From NCBI GenBank assembly GCA_903900025.1, contig CAIULN010000009.1, positions 1 to 40,083 on the forward strand: a stretch of DNA of 40,083 nucleotides, given 5' to 3'. Under the pieces are notes generated by a model that ran no database searches, had not been told where the DNA came from, and worked only from the letters and a program-made list of their open reading frames with translations. The DNA comes from an uncultured Methanomicrobiales archaeon. GTDB taxonomy: Archaea; Halobacteriota; Methanomicrobia; Methanomicrobiales; Methanospirillaceae. Of the stretch, positions 33,089 through 40,083 are shown piece by piece (position 1 is the stretch's first letter; every line of letters begins with the position of its first letter). Position numbers and translations under genes: made by a program.

Positions 33089-33325
33089 TCAGATGAGCGG
33101 AGCGATTGTTAAAATATTGTTGCCCCTGATTACAACAGTCCCGAGGCTTCTGCCCCGCTGGTTGTCGACAAACTCGATCGTCTCATCCATGTGGATGTTT
33201 AAATATTCATCCACCGCAACAAGACGCCCCTGCAGCTTGCGCTTTTCGTCTTTGATTTCGACAGCAATCTTTGAGTCAACGAGGGCAAAGACCTTTTTTA
33301 TCGGCAAAACAATTCCATTAACCAT
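33089..33325 (-). CDS. LSm (Sm-like archaeal) RNA-binding protein
   Basis: A 78-residue Sm-fold protein. The Sm1 motif is AVEIKDEKRKLQGRLVAVDEYLNIHMDET and the Sm2 motif GTVVIRGNNILTI; such proteins form heptameric rings that bind U-rich RNA. ATG 33325 is chosen because TTAAATTAT at 33348-33356 predicts transcription start there (leaderless) and the family normally starts near VLPIKKVF; TTG 33346 would extend it by seven residues but would precede the transcript. First gene of a two-gene unit with the Cys-rich regulator. Confidence 0.88.
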   Translation of the reverse strand: MVNGIVLPIKKVFALVDSKIAVEIKDEKRKLQGRLVAVDEYLNIHMDETIEFVDNQRGRSLGTVVIRGNNILTIAPLI

Positions 33326-33347
33326 CTGCCCTAATTTGGTGGGCAAG

Positions 33348-33356
33348 ATAATTTAA
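33348..33356 (-). promoter_or_regulatory. TATA box of the LSm gene
   Basis: TTAAATTAT on the minus strand, centred about 27 nt before ATG 33325, so the transcript should begin at the start codon. Confidence 0.5.
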
Positions 33357-33528
33357 GGTTTGCTTCCCGAAAGCATCACTGGTTCATCCGGGAGAGGTGC
33401 CCGATAAATGCTGGTACAACGGGGATTATCCTGGCGGTATGTTTTCATTGATTTTTATCGTTGATTTTTCCGAGGTAAGGAAAATCAAAAAAGAGAAAGA
33501 GACTGTGCTAAAAATTCAGATCTGATGA

Positions 33529-34626
33529 TTATTCAGTGAGAGGTCCCCACCGCTTTGCAAGTTCCTTTTCGACTGCGGGCAACGTAGTGTACTCCATCTC
33601 TTCAAGTGACAACCGGTGCGGCTCGAAGGGGCCCTGCGCCCGGATTACATCGGCAAGCTCATTACAGCGTGCCCGCACGCGGTCAAAAGCGGGATCATCA
33701 AACATGTCAACCGGACCGATCAGTTTGCCGTTGCTTACCTGGAACCCGAAGCAGATGACCCGCGGGGGGCCGTCAAACCGTGTGCAGTTGGCATCAGGAA
33801 GACCTACCGGCATGAACGGGCCGTGGTGGGAACCCCTCATCCAGCCGGCGACGAGCACCGGTATACAGAAGGGATCGATGACTTCGCCAACCGCAGGGAA
33901 GCCGCTCTGGGAGCGGATGATCATGACCGGATCGTCTTTTCCGACATACCTGCCCGCCATCATATTGAGACGCTGGGTGCTCGTTGATGCCCCGATTGTC
34001 CCGTCTTTTTTGAAGACATGCTTGATGACATAGCGGGAGGGAGCACCGATGTAGGCTAACAGGCTGTAACTTTCCTCCGGTGTCCTGAACATGATCTTGC
34101 GCTTTTTTATCAGGTCGTGCACCTCAAAGACAAAACCGCCGTGCATTGACGGGTCGATGACAAGACCCGGTGTGTTAAACGGGTCAGCGAAGATCTTGTA
34201 CAGGAAAAAGTTCCACGCGCCCGGCTCTGTTTTATCAGCCATGAAGACGAGCACGGGATCGCTGCCACGCTCCTCAAATTCCATCTCTGCGACACCGGGG
34301 CCCATGCCCTTGACGTTTCCGCTGAAGGCATCGGAGAGGATGTCCTGCCCTGCACCATAGAGCTTCATGCTCTTTGCGATCGCAGCGCATTCGGTAAAGA
34401 CATCCCACGCCAGTTTGTGCACCTTCTCATTGTCCACGCCCTGGGTGTGCGTCATGATCAGCTCAAGGTCGTCGCCACAGTGGGTTACGACAGAGTCGGT
34501 CAGCAGTTTACCCTGCTGAGCCTTGAGCATCTGGGCTGCTTTTTCAAGGAGCTTGGGGTGCGTGCGGGAGTGTCCGGGAAAACTTCCCACATCTGCTTTA
34601 ATGACGGAAATGGTTGTCTTTGGCAT
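33529..34626 (-). CDS. fbp: Fructose-1,6-bisphosphate aldolase/phosphatase, bifunctional
   Basis: A 365-residue archaeal gluconeogenic enzyme that both condenses triose phosphates to fructose 1,6-bisphosphate and removes the 1-phosphate. Seen: TTISVIKADVGSFPGHSRTHP at the N-terminus (metal-binding Asp and His), THCGDDLELIMTH, YGAGQDILSDAFSGNVKGMGPGVAEMEFEER-type central block, ADKTEPGAWNFFLYKIFADPFNTPGLVIDP, and YSLLAYIGAPSRYVIKHVF with the Tyr and Lys used in the aldolase step. Start ATG 34626 has AGAGGG about 6 nt upstream, and the 11-residue extension from 34659 is rejected. A TATA-like TTTTAT lies at 34661-34667. Together with TpiA it covers the lower part of gluconeogenesis. Confidence 0.94.
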   Translation of the reverse strand: MPKTTISVIKADVGSFPGHSRTHPKLLEKAAQMLKAQQGKLLTDSVVTHCGDDLELIMTHTQGVDNEKVHKLAWDVFTECAAIAKSMKLYGAGQDILSDAFSGNVKGMGPGVAEMEFEERGSDPVLVFMADKTEPGAWNFFLYKIFADPFNTPGLVIDPSMHGGFVFEVHDLIKKRKIMFRTPEESYSLLAYIGAPSRYVIKHVFKKDGTIGASTSTQRLNMMAGRYVGKDDPVMIIRSQSGFPAVGEVIDPFCIPVLVAGWMRGSHHGPFMPVGLPDANCTRFDGPPRVICFGFQVSNGKLIGPVDMFDDPAFDRVRARCNELADVIRAQGPFEPHRLSLEEMEYTTLPAVEKELAKRWGPLTE

Positions 34627-34695
34627 GAAAATTCCCTCTATAGTAGATACTGCTGGCACTATAAAATAGGTGATGATACAAAAAGCGGTTTATCA

Positions 34696-35151
34696 TCAGG
34701 GACTATGCTTCTTTTCTCCCTGATGTTCACTCTGTACTGCGAACGTGACCTCGAGCACCCCATTTTTGAACGACGACCTCATCGAAGATTCATCGATCGG
34801 GGGGAGGTCAGCCCGTGTGTGGTAGTGCTGCCCATGGCCATCGGCATCGATAACAATCGCACTATGCCGCACGGTGAGCCGTATGCTCTCCTTTTCAGCA
34901 CCGGGAAGTCCTGCCACCACTTTCACTTCGTTACCGACACGGTGAACCTCGGGTGCCGGTTCGTGCGGATCGTGCGGGGGGATGACACTACCATGCGGTG
35001 GCTGCTGCAGTGTATCGCCCCCCCGTATAATGATCCGGTAGCCCGTTGCATGGGGCGGCATACCGGAGACCATCCCGCGGGTCATATTTGCCACCATCTG
35101 TGCAATCATCGCGTCCATCTGCCAAAATACATCCTGTGGGTCATCTTTCAT
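34696..35151 (-). CDS. Hsp20/alpha-crystallin-like protein
   Basis: A 151-residue protein. Residues about 68-140 form a small heat-shock-like beta-sandwich: EVHRVGNEVKVVAGLPGAEKESIRLTVRHSAIVIDAD, then YHTRADLPPIDESSMRSSFKNGVLEVTF, the usual strand order of Hsp20 domains. The first 65 residues are Met- and His-rich (MIAQMVANMTRGMVSGMPPHATG) and probably disordered. It starts 20 bp after the VAT stop with a near-perfect ribosome binding site, so it is made together with that ATPase. A chaperone or adaptor that hands substrates to VAT is plausible from context. Confidence 0.75.
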   Translation of the reverse strand: MKDDPQDVFWQMDAMIAQMVANMTRGMVSGMPPHATGYRIIIRGGDTLQQPPHGSVIPPHDPHEPAPEVHRVGNEVKVVAGLPGAEKESIRLTVRHSAIVIDADGHGQHYHTRADLPPIDESSMRSSFKNGVLEVTFAVQSEHQGEKKHSP

Positions 35152-35156
35152 GACAT

Positions 35157-35165
35157 ATCACCTCC
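35157..35165 (-). promoter_or_regulatory. Strong Shine-Dalgarno site of the Hsp20-like gene
   Basis: GGAGGTGAT, a full match to the archaeal 16S rRNA 3' end, 5 nt before ATG 35151. An ATG just upstream opens only a two-codon frame, so it is not the start. This is the best ribosome binding site in the window. Confidence 0.75.
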
Positions 35166-35171
35166 ACTTTG

Positions 35172-37559
35172 TTACTTCTTCTCCATCTGCGATTCCAGCG
35201 CCTCAGTCTGCTTCTTGATCTCGGTAAAGTCCTTCTTGCGCAGGAACGTCTGTTTGCGCAGGTCATGGGCGCTTTCTGCGGGCACCTTCTTACCCATCAG
35301 CTCGGCGCGTTTGAGCACTGAGGCGGCATGCTCGAGTGTGGTGCGCTGCTCCTGGTTATAGAGCATCTCCCATGCCTGCCGCTCTGATCTTTCAATCGCA
35401 TCACGGTCCAGCGACTCCTTGACTTTGCCCATTGCATTCTGGAAGTGTTTTTTCGTGATCATGACGTTCTTGATCGCATCGATCCGCTCCTGCTCGCTCT
35501 TGTCTGCCATTGCAAGGATGAACTCCCGCATCGCGCCCATCTTTGCCTCACGGACCAGCGCTTCGATGTCAGCGCCGACGTAACCATCGGTCTGCTTTAC
35601 CAGCTCATCGGTATCGATGTCCTTTGCGAGGATTGCACCTGCATCACCGAGATATACATCGAAGATCTTTTTACGGCTCTCCTCATCAGGTGCCGGTACG
35701 TAGATATGGCGTTCGAGGCGTCCGGGGCGCAGGAGCGCATCGTCCAGCATGTCCGGGCGGTTGGTGGCTGCAAGGACTGTGACGTTCTTGAGCTCCTCCA
35801 TGCCGTCCAGCTCGGTCAGGATCTGGGAGACGACGCTCTCGGTCACATGGGAAGACCCCATGTATGTGCCCCTCTTTGGGACGAGCGCATCGACCTCATC
35901 GAAGAATATGATGGACGGCGATGCCTGCCGGGCCTTGCGGAATATCTCGCGCACACCCTTCTCCGATTCGCCGACCCACTTGGAGAGCAGCTCGGGTCCT
36001 TTCACCGCGATGAAGTTGCACTCGCTCTCGTTTGCAACCGCTTTTGCAAGCAGCGTCTTGCCCGTGCCCGGGGGACCGAAGAGCAGGATACCTTTGGGCG
36101 GCCGGGCCTGGAGCTTTTCAAACACGTCGGAGTACTTCAGGGGCCACTCGACAGCCTCGCGGAGCTCCTGCTTGACCTCTTCAAGCCCGCCGACCTGCTT
36201 CCACGTGATATCCGGCACCTCGACAAGGACCTCGCGCATCGCAGAGGGTTCGACGTGTCTCCTTGCCTCATCGAAGTCCTCCTTCGTGACCTTGAGCGCA
36301 TCAAGGACCTCGTTGGGGATTTCTTCATCGATCTTGATCTGCGGGATTACCTTGCGAAGCGCATGCATCGCGGCTTCCTTTACCAGCAACGCGATATCCG
36401 CGCCAACAAAGCCGTGGGTGGTATTGGCGAACTCCTCAACCTTTACATCTTCTGAAAGCGGAACCCCGCGGGTGTGGACCTGGAAGATCTCCAGCCTGCC
36501 CTTCTTATCGGGAATTCCAATCTCGATCTCCCGGTCAAACCGCCCTCCGCGCCGGAGTGCGGGGTCGATGGCATCGGGGAGGTTTGTCGCTGCAATCACG
36601 ATCACCTGGCCGCGCCCCTTCAACCCGTCCATGAGCGCCAGGAGCTGCGCGACAACGCGCCGCTCAACTTCGCCCTGGACTTCGGCACGTTTGGGCGCGA
36701 TCGAGTCGATCTCGTCGATAAAAATGATCGCCGGGGCATTCTGCTCTGCTTCTTCAAACTTCTCCCGCAGCCCCTTCTCGCTCTCCCCGTAATACTTGCT
36801 CATGATCTCCGGGCCCGAGAGCGAGATGAAGTGGGCGTCCACCTCGTTTGCGACCGCCTTTGCGATCAGGGTCTTACCCGTGCCCGGGGGACCGTAGAGG
36901 AGTACTCCCTTTGGGGGCTGGATGCCCAGCCGTTCAAAGATCTCCGGGTGGCGCAGCGGGAGCTCGATCATCTCACGCACGAGCTGGAGTTCTCTGCCCA
37001 GCCCGCCGATATCCTCGTAGTGGATATTGGACGGTTCCTTCTTGCCTTCCTCCGGTTTGTACGGCTCTTCCTTGAGCTCGATCTCGGTCTCATCGGTAAC
37101 GATCGCGATCCCCTTGGGTGTGACCTTGGCGATTACAAGCGTGATGGAGTTGCCTATAACATCGACACGGACAGTCTGTCCCTCAATCACCGATCGTCCA
37201 CGCAGCAATCTCGAAAGGTACTGTTCACCGCCAACGAGCCGGATCGGCTGCGTGGGTTGGATCACTACCTTCTTTGCGTACGCGGCATCGGATTTGCGGA
37301 TTTTAACCTTCTCGTCGATGCCTGTACCGACGTTGCCGCGGATGTTGCCGTCGATCCGCAGGATCGCGCCACCAGTATCCTGTGCAAATCCGGGCCAGAT
37401 GATCGCAGCAGCCTTGCGTTTGCCCTGGATCTCGATCACATCACCGGAGACGAGCCCGAGCTTCTTCATCACCTCGATGCTTACCCGCGCAATGCCACGC
37501 CCGGCATCATCGTGGGTTGCCTCCTTTACTGTAACTTCTGTGAAATCTTTCTCGGTCAT
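35172..37559 (-). CDS. CDC48/VAT family AAA+ ATPase
   Basis: A 795-residue hexameric unfoldase. An N-terminal double-psi barrel substrate domain (about 1-185, [20 protein letters not shown]) is followed by two AAA+ modules: D1 with GPPGTGKT near 223 and [12 protein letters not shown] near 280, D2 with GPPGTGKT near 494 and [13 protein letters not shown] near 555, each with arginine-finger regions ([26 protein letters not shown]). A lysine-rich C-terminal tail follows. It unfolds proteins for the proteasome. Start ATG 37559 has GGAG 9-12 nt upstream; ATG 37592 lies ahead of the predicted transcript start. Heads a two-gene unit with the Hsp20-like gene. Confidence 0.95.
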   Translation of the reverse strand: MTEKDFTEVTVKEATHDDAGRGIARVSIEVMKKLGLVSGDVIEIQGKRKAAAIIWPGFAQDTGGAILRIDGNIRGNVGTGIDEKVKIRKSDAAYAKKVVIQPTQPIRLVGGEQYLSRLLRGRSVIEGQTVRVDVIGNSITLVIAKVTPKGIAIVTDETEIELKEEPYKPEEGKKEPSNIHYEDIGGLGRELQLVREMIELPLRHPEIFERLGIQPPKGVLLYGPPGTGKTLIAKAVANEVDAHFISLSGPEIMSKYYGESEKGLREKFEEAEQNAPAIIFIDEIDSIAPKRAEVQGEVERRVVAQLLALMDGLKGRGQVIVIAATNLPDAIDPALRRGGRFDREIEIGIPDKKGRLEIFQVHTRGVPLSEDVKVEEFANTTHGFVGADIALLVKEAAMHALRKVIPQIKIDEEIPNEVLDALKVTKEDFDEARRHVEPSAMREVLVEVPDITWKQVGGLEEVKQELREAVEWPLKYSDVFEKLQARPPKGILLFGPPGTGKTLLAKAVANESECNFIAVKGPELLSKWVGESEKGVREIFRKARQASPSIIFFDEVDALVPKRGTYMGSSHVTESVVSQILTELDGMEELKNVTVLAATNRPDMLDDALLRPGRLERHIYVPAPDEESRKKIFDVYLGDAGAILAKDIDTDELVKQTDGYVGADIEALVREAKMGAMREFILAMADKSEQERIDAIKNVMITKKHFQNAMGKVKESLDRDAIERSERQAWEMLYNQEQRTTLEHAASVLKRAELMGKKVPAESAHDLRKQTFLRKKDFTEIKKQTEALESQMEKK

Positions 37560-37606
37560 CGTAAACTTCTCCTTACCCTCAAGGTTTACCATAAGTTAGC
37601 GTGCAA

Positions 37607-37617
37607 TAATATATAAA
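37607..37617 (-). promoter_or_regulatory. TATA box of the VAT operon
   Basis: On the minus strand TTTATATATTA, a close consensus match, predicts transcription from about 37585, leaving a 25-nt 5' UTR before ATG 37559 and excluding the ATG at 37592. Confidence 0.65.
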
Positions 37618-37714
37618 TGTTGCGTGGTCGCCATACCTCTGGAGACATGCAGGGTCCATCCCAAAAATCATAAGAAAAATTCTGGAAATGGGTAGCAGTT
37701 CGCCGACCAAAAAA

Positions 37715-39700
37715 CTATTTCTCCGCTTGGATGGGGAGGATAACGGTGGTGATCCCGCTGTATTGGAGCCGCCGCTGAATCGCAAACGCGGTCTCATTGT
37801 GCAGTACCTTCTGGAACGGATTTTCGTGGCGGAACACGATCTGGCCGGTGAAGAACGTGGAATTCGGGAACTCCTTTGCGATGTTTTTACAAAGGGGCAC
37901 GGCCAGGTCAACGACATCGGTGCCGATGTCGATCCGGTAATCGGCGGCAAATCCCATGTCCTGGGCAAGGTCAACATATTTTAAGAGTGCTGTCTTTGTG
38001 GATTCTGCCAGCGCATTTACTTCAGCTGAACCCTTGAATGTCCCGGAATCAACGACGGCAATCGAAACGAAGATGAAGTTTTCATAAACGCCCGGGAAAT
38101 TTTTCACGATGGAATAGAAGGTATTTACCCCAAAGCCGTGGAAACCGTTGACGAGCTGGACGGCGGTCATCTTGTGCGGGTTGACCGGGCTGGTGTTCTT
38201 GACACCGGTGGTGGGAACGGTATCGAGCAGGACATCCAGTTTGCGCATCCCCCGCGTTACTGACTGGTAATGGCCGTGGATGGCAAAACACACCCCGATC
38301 AGACCCGATGTCAGGAACAGGGTCAGCCACCCCCCCTGGCCGAATTTTTCATAGAGGGTAATACTGAGAATCGTGCTGCACAACACAAGACCAAGCAAGT
38401 GGATGAAGATGTGCCGCTTCCAGTCTTTATCAACGGTACGGTTTTTATAGAAAAACCGTGACATCCCGAACTCTGAAATCGAGAATGTGAGGAACACATT
38501 GATTGCGTACATGGTGACAAGGAACGTGATTGAGCCATGTGTGAAAATCATCAGGATGAGTGCCGACCCGCCCATTAAAACGATCCCATTTGTCATCGTC
38601 AGGCGCTCCGACAGCAGTGCGAAGGAACGGGGGAGCCACGAATCGATTGCCATGTTCGCCATGACCCGGGGACCATCGATAAACCCGGTCTGGGCTGCGA
38701 CCATGAGCAGCGCACCCTCCGAAAATATGGTGATAAGCGCGAACACTTCCCCAAGAGGCCAGTTCCCGAACACTTTTGCAGCAAGTACTGCATTCAGGGT
38801 CTGGCCCGGAACCGGGGCTACATTCCAGAGCAGGTAACAGAGAAAGAGACCCCCTGAAAGGACGGCAAGGGAGACTGCCATGTACGCCATGGTCCGTTTA
38901 CCGGTCTTTACCTTCGGTTCCCGCATGATCTGCATCCCGTTTGCAACCGCTTCAATCCCGGTATAGGTACCGCCACCCAGCGAATACGCCCGGAAGAAGA
39001 CTGCCAGTATCCCGACGACACCAATCGCGGCAAGGTCACGGGAAAGCCCGGCTTGGATTCCGTCGGCAACAGGAACAAACTGCGCACTATGGGCAAAGAG
39101 CCCGTAGCCAAGGAGCAGGGCATGCGCCGCGATGAATACAAGAAACAGCGGGGCGAGGATTGTCACGGATTCCTTCACACCCCTCAGGTTCAACTCGATA
39201 AGGATCAGGATGAGCAGGCAGGCAAACACAAGTTTGAATGCCTGCCAGCGGTACGGCAGGAACGAGAAGATCGCATCAGCACACGCGGCAATGGAGACCG
39301 TGATGGTCAGCATATAGTCAATAAGGAGTGCACTCCCGGAGACAACCCCTGCCCGTTCACTGATGGTATGGGTGGCGACAATATAGCCACCGCCGCCGCT
39401 GGGAAAATGCTCGATGATGCGCGTGTATGCATAGGAGATGATAAAAACGGTAAAGGCAGTCCCCAGAGCGAGGAAGACGGCAAGGTACGCGTAATTACCG
39501 AGGGCAACAACCGCCTCAGGCGGCCCGTAGGAGGAGGAGGAGACCCCATCTGCACCCAGTCCGATCCATGCGAGGAGAGGGAAAAGGGCAATCTTATGGA
39601 ATATGCCGGGGTCTTCGATGTTCTTCTTGGCCCCGATAATGGTACGCCGGGCGCCCGCACGGATATCCTCCCAGTTCCATGCGTCCTTAGGAGGATCCAC
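37715..39700 (-). CDS. APC-superfamily transporter, KimA/KUP-like
   Basis: A 661-residue membrane protein with about 12 transmembrane segments in residues 35-490 and a soluble C-terminal part of about 165 residues. Motifs resemble the KimA branch of APC transporters: GLGADGVSSSSYGPPEA in the first helix, FPSGGGGYIVATHTISERAGVVSGSALLIDYMLTITVSIAACADAI (positions about 105-150), and GGTYTGIEAVANG. The C-terminal part is alpha/beta with HENPFQKVLHNETAFAIQRRLQ near the end. KimA of Bacillus imports potassium and is inhibited by cyclic di-AMP; amino acid transport is the alternative. Start is GTG 39700 with AGGTGG about 6 nt upstream. Confidence 0.72.
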   Translation of the reverse strand: MDPPKDAWNWEDIRAGARRTIIGAKKNIEDPGIFHKIALFPLLAWIGLGADGVSSSSYGPPEAVVALGNYAYLAVFLALGTAFTVFIISYAYTRIIEHFPSGGGGYIVATHTISERAGVVSGSALLIDYMLTITVSIAACADAIFSFLPYRWQAFKLVFACLLILILIELNLRGVKESVTILAPLFLVFIAAHALLLGYGLFAHSAQFVPVADGIQAGLSRDLAAIGVVGILAVFFRAYSLGGGTYTGIEAVANGMQIMREPKVKTGKRTMAYMAVSLAVLSGGLFLCYLLWNVAPVPGQTLNAVLAAKVFGNWPLGEVFALITIFSEGALLMVAAQTGFIDGPRVMANMAIDSWLPRSFALLSERLTMTNGIVLMGGSALILMIFTHGSITFLVTMYAINVFLTFSISEFGMSRFFYKNRTVDKDWKRHIFIHLLGLVLCSTILSITLYEKFGQGGWLTLFLTSGLIGVCFAIHGHYQSVTRGMRKLDVLLDTVPTTGVKNTSPVNPHKMTAVQLVNGFHGFGVNTFYSIVKNFPGVYENFIFVSIAVVDSGTFKGSAEVNALAESTKTALLKYVDLAQDMGFAADYRIDIGTDVVDLAVPLCKNIAKEFPNSTFFTGQIVFRHENPFQKVLHNETAFAIQRRLQYSGITTVILPIQAEK

Positions 39701-39821
39701 AGTACCACCTAATAGTTAGACATTGACAAAGGATCGTCGTTGTTTTGGGTATTCCCCGGTTGATCGTATTTTGCTTCAAAATAATCTCTATGCACTCACA
39801 TGATGTCTAACTTTATTCATA

Positions 39822-40079
39822 TTATATAATTTCTTCAACGGAGAAGATGAGGGTCTGACAGCAGGGCAGCACTTGCGTCTCGTGCAGAACGATGGAGCAT
39901 GAGAGGTGATTCTTGTCGTCAAATGGCAGCATTTGGTTCCTGCGTTGCCAGATCCTGTCATCATGAGGCGGAGGTGACGGCATGCCCGTTTTTATCTGTG
40001 ACGAACCCACGGGGATCATTTCATAAAACTCAAAAAAATCTTCCTTATCCCAAATCCATTTTACTTGTGCTGTAAACAA
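39822..40079 (-). CDS. Possible small hypothetical protein at the window edge
   Basis: An 85-residue frame (MFTAQVKWIWDKEDFFEFYEMIPVG at the start, TLIFSVEEII at the end) with three cysteines, not recognised. Its upstream region lies outside the window, so neither promoter nor ribosome binding site can be judged. GC content is lower than its neighbour. It could equally be a chance frame or the fragment of a larger gene. Confidence 0.3.
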   Translation of the reverse strand: MFTAQVKWIWDKEDFFEFYEMIPVGSSQIKTGMPSPPPHDDRIWQRRNQMLPFDDKNHLSCSIVLHETQVLPCCQTLIFSVEEII

Positions 40080-40083
40080 CTAA

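Noticed and set aside
37560-37592. Earlier ATG for VAT at 37592
   Set aside because: It precedes the transcription start predicted from the TATA box; the ATG at 37559 has a ribosome binding site and the normal family start.
35445-37616. Several plus-strand frames of 336-380 codons opposite the VAT gene
   Set aside because: All are mirror frames of the AAA+ coding sequence; composition reflects codon bias and no domain is seen.

Overview
The window looks like a chromosomal segment of a methanogenic euryarchaeon of the Methanomicrobiales type (Methanoregula-like). That placement is inference: no methanogenesis gene is present. What supports it is an archaeal gene set (aldolase-type early shikimate pathway, bifunctional FBP aldolase/phosphatase, CDC48/VAT ATPase, LSm protein, short archaeal triosephosphate isomerase) together with archaeal TATA boxes about 25-27 nt before start codons, i.e. 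probable leaderless mRNAs, and Shine-Dalgarno sites matching GGAGGTGAT. No rRNA, tRNA or CRISPR array was recognised.

Left part (1-9150) is accessory. A metallo-beta-lactamase hydrolase gene lies between two near-identical copies of the start of an unknown gene, one cut by the window edge. Three AT-rich islands follow: a stand-alone SIR2-like protein, a type IIG-like restriction-modification protein, and a three-gene cassette with a DUF3467 protein. Between the first two lies about 1.3 kb of decayed sequence holding a truncated VOC-family gene, a third fragment of the duplicated gene and a degenerate roughly 110-bp periodic repeat.

Centre (9160-17940) is an almost complete route to chorismate, phenylalanine and tyrosine: two tandem AroA'-type aldolases, AroB', TyrA, PheA, EPSP synthase, a shikimate kinase-shikimate dehydrogenase fusion and AroC, nearly all joined by 4-bp ATGA overlaps, with AroD convergent at the end. 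Chorismate mutase is not here. Upstream is what I consider the best find: a 49-codon leader ORF ending in YRYSGFGFYFWYQ (8 aromatic residues of 13), whose stop codon is followed at once by a 13-pair hairpin that would bury the ribosome binding site of the first gene. This looks like an archaeal translational attenuator for aromatic amino acid synthesis.

Right part (18340-40083) mixes core and unusual genes: a secreted FG-GAP/PKD protein, a small multi-pass membrane protein, a U32 peptidase-family protein, TpiA and an HTH-CBS regulator; then an uncharacterised cluster of a RLAN-like protein, a RimK-like ATP-grasp ligase, a GCS2-type ligase and an ADP-forming acyl-CoA synthetase; then a minus-strand run with a receiver-PAS-PAS-diadenylate cyclase protein, a Cys-rich winged-helix regulator paired with LSm, FBP aldolase/phosphatase, VAT with an Hsp20-like protein, and a KimA/APC-like transporter.
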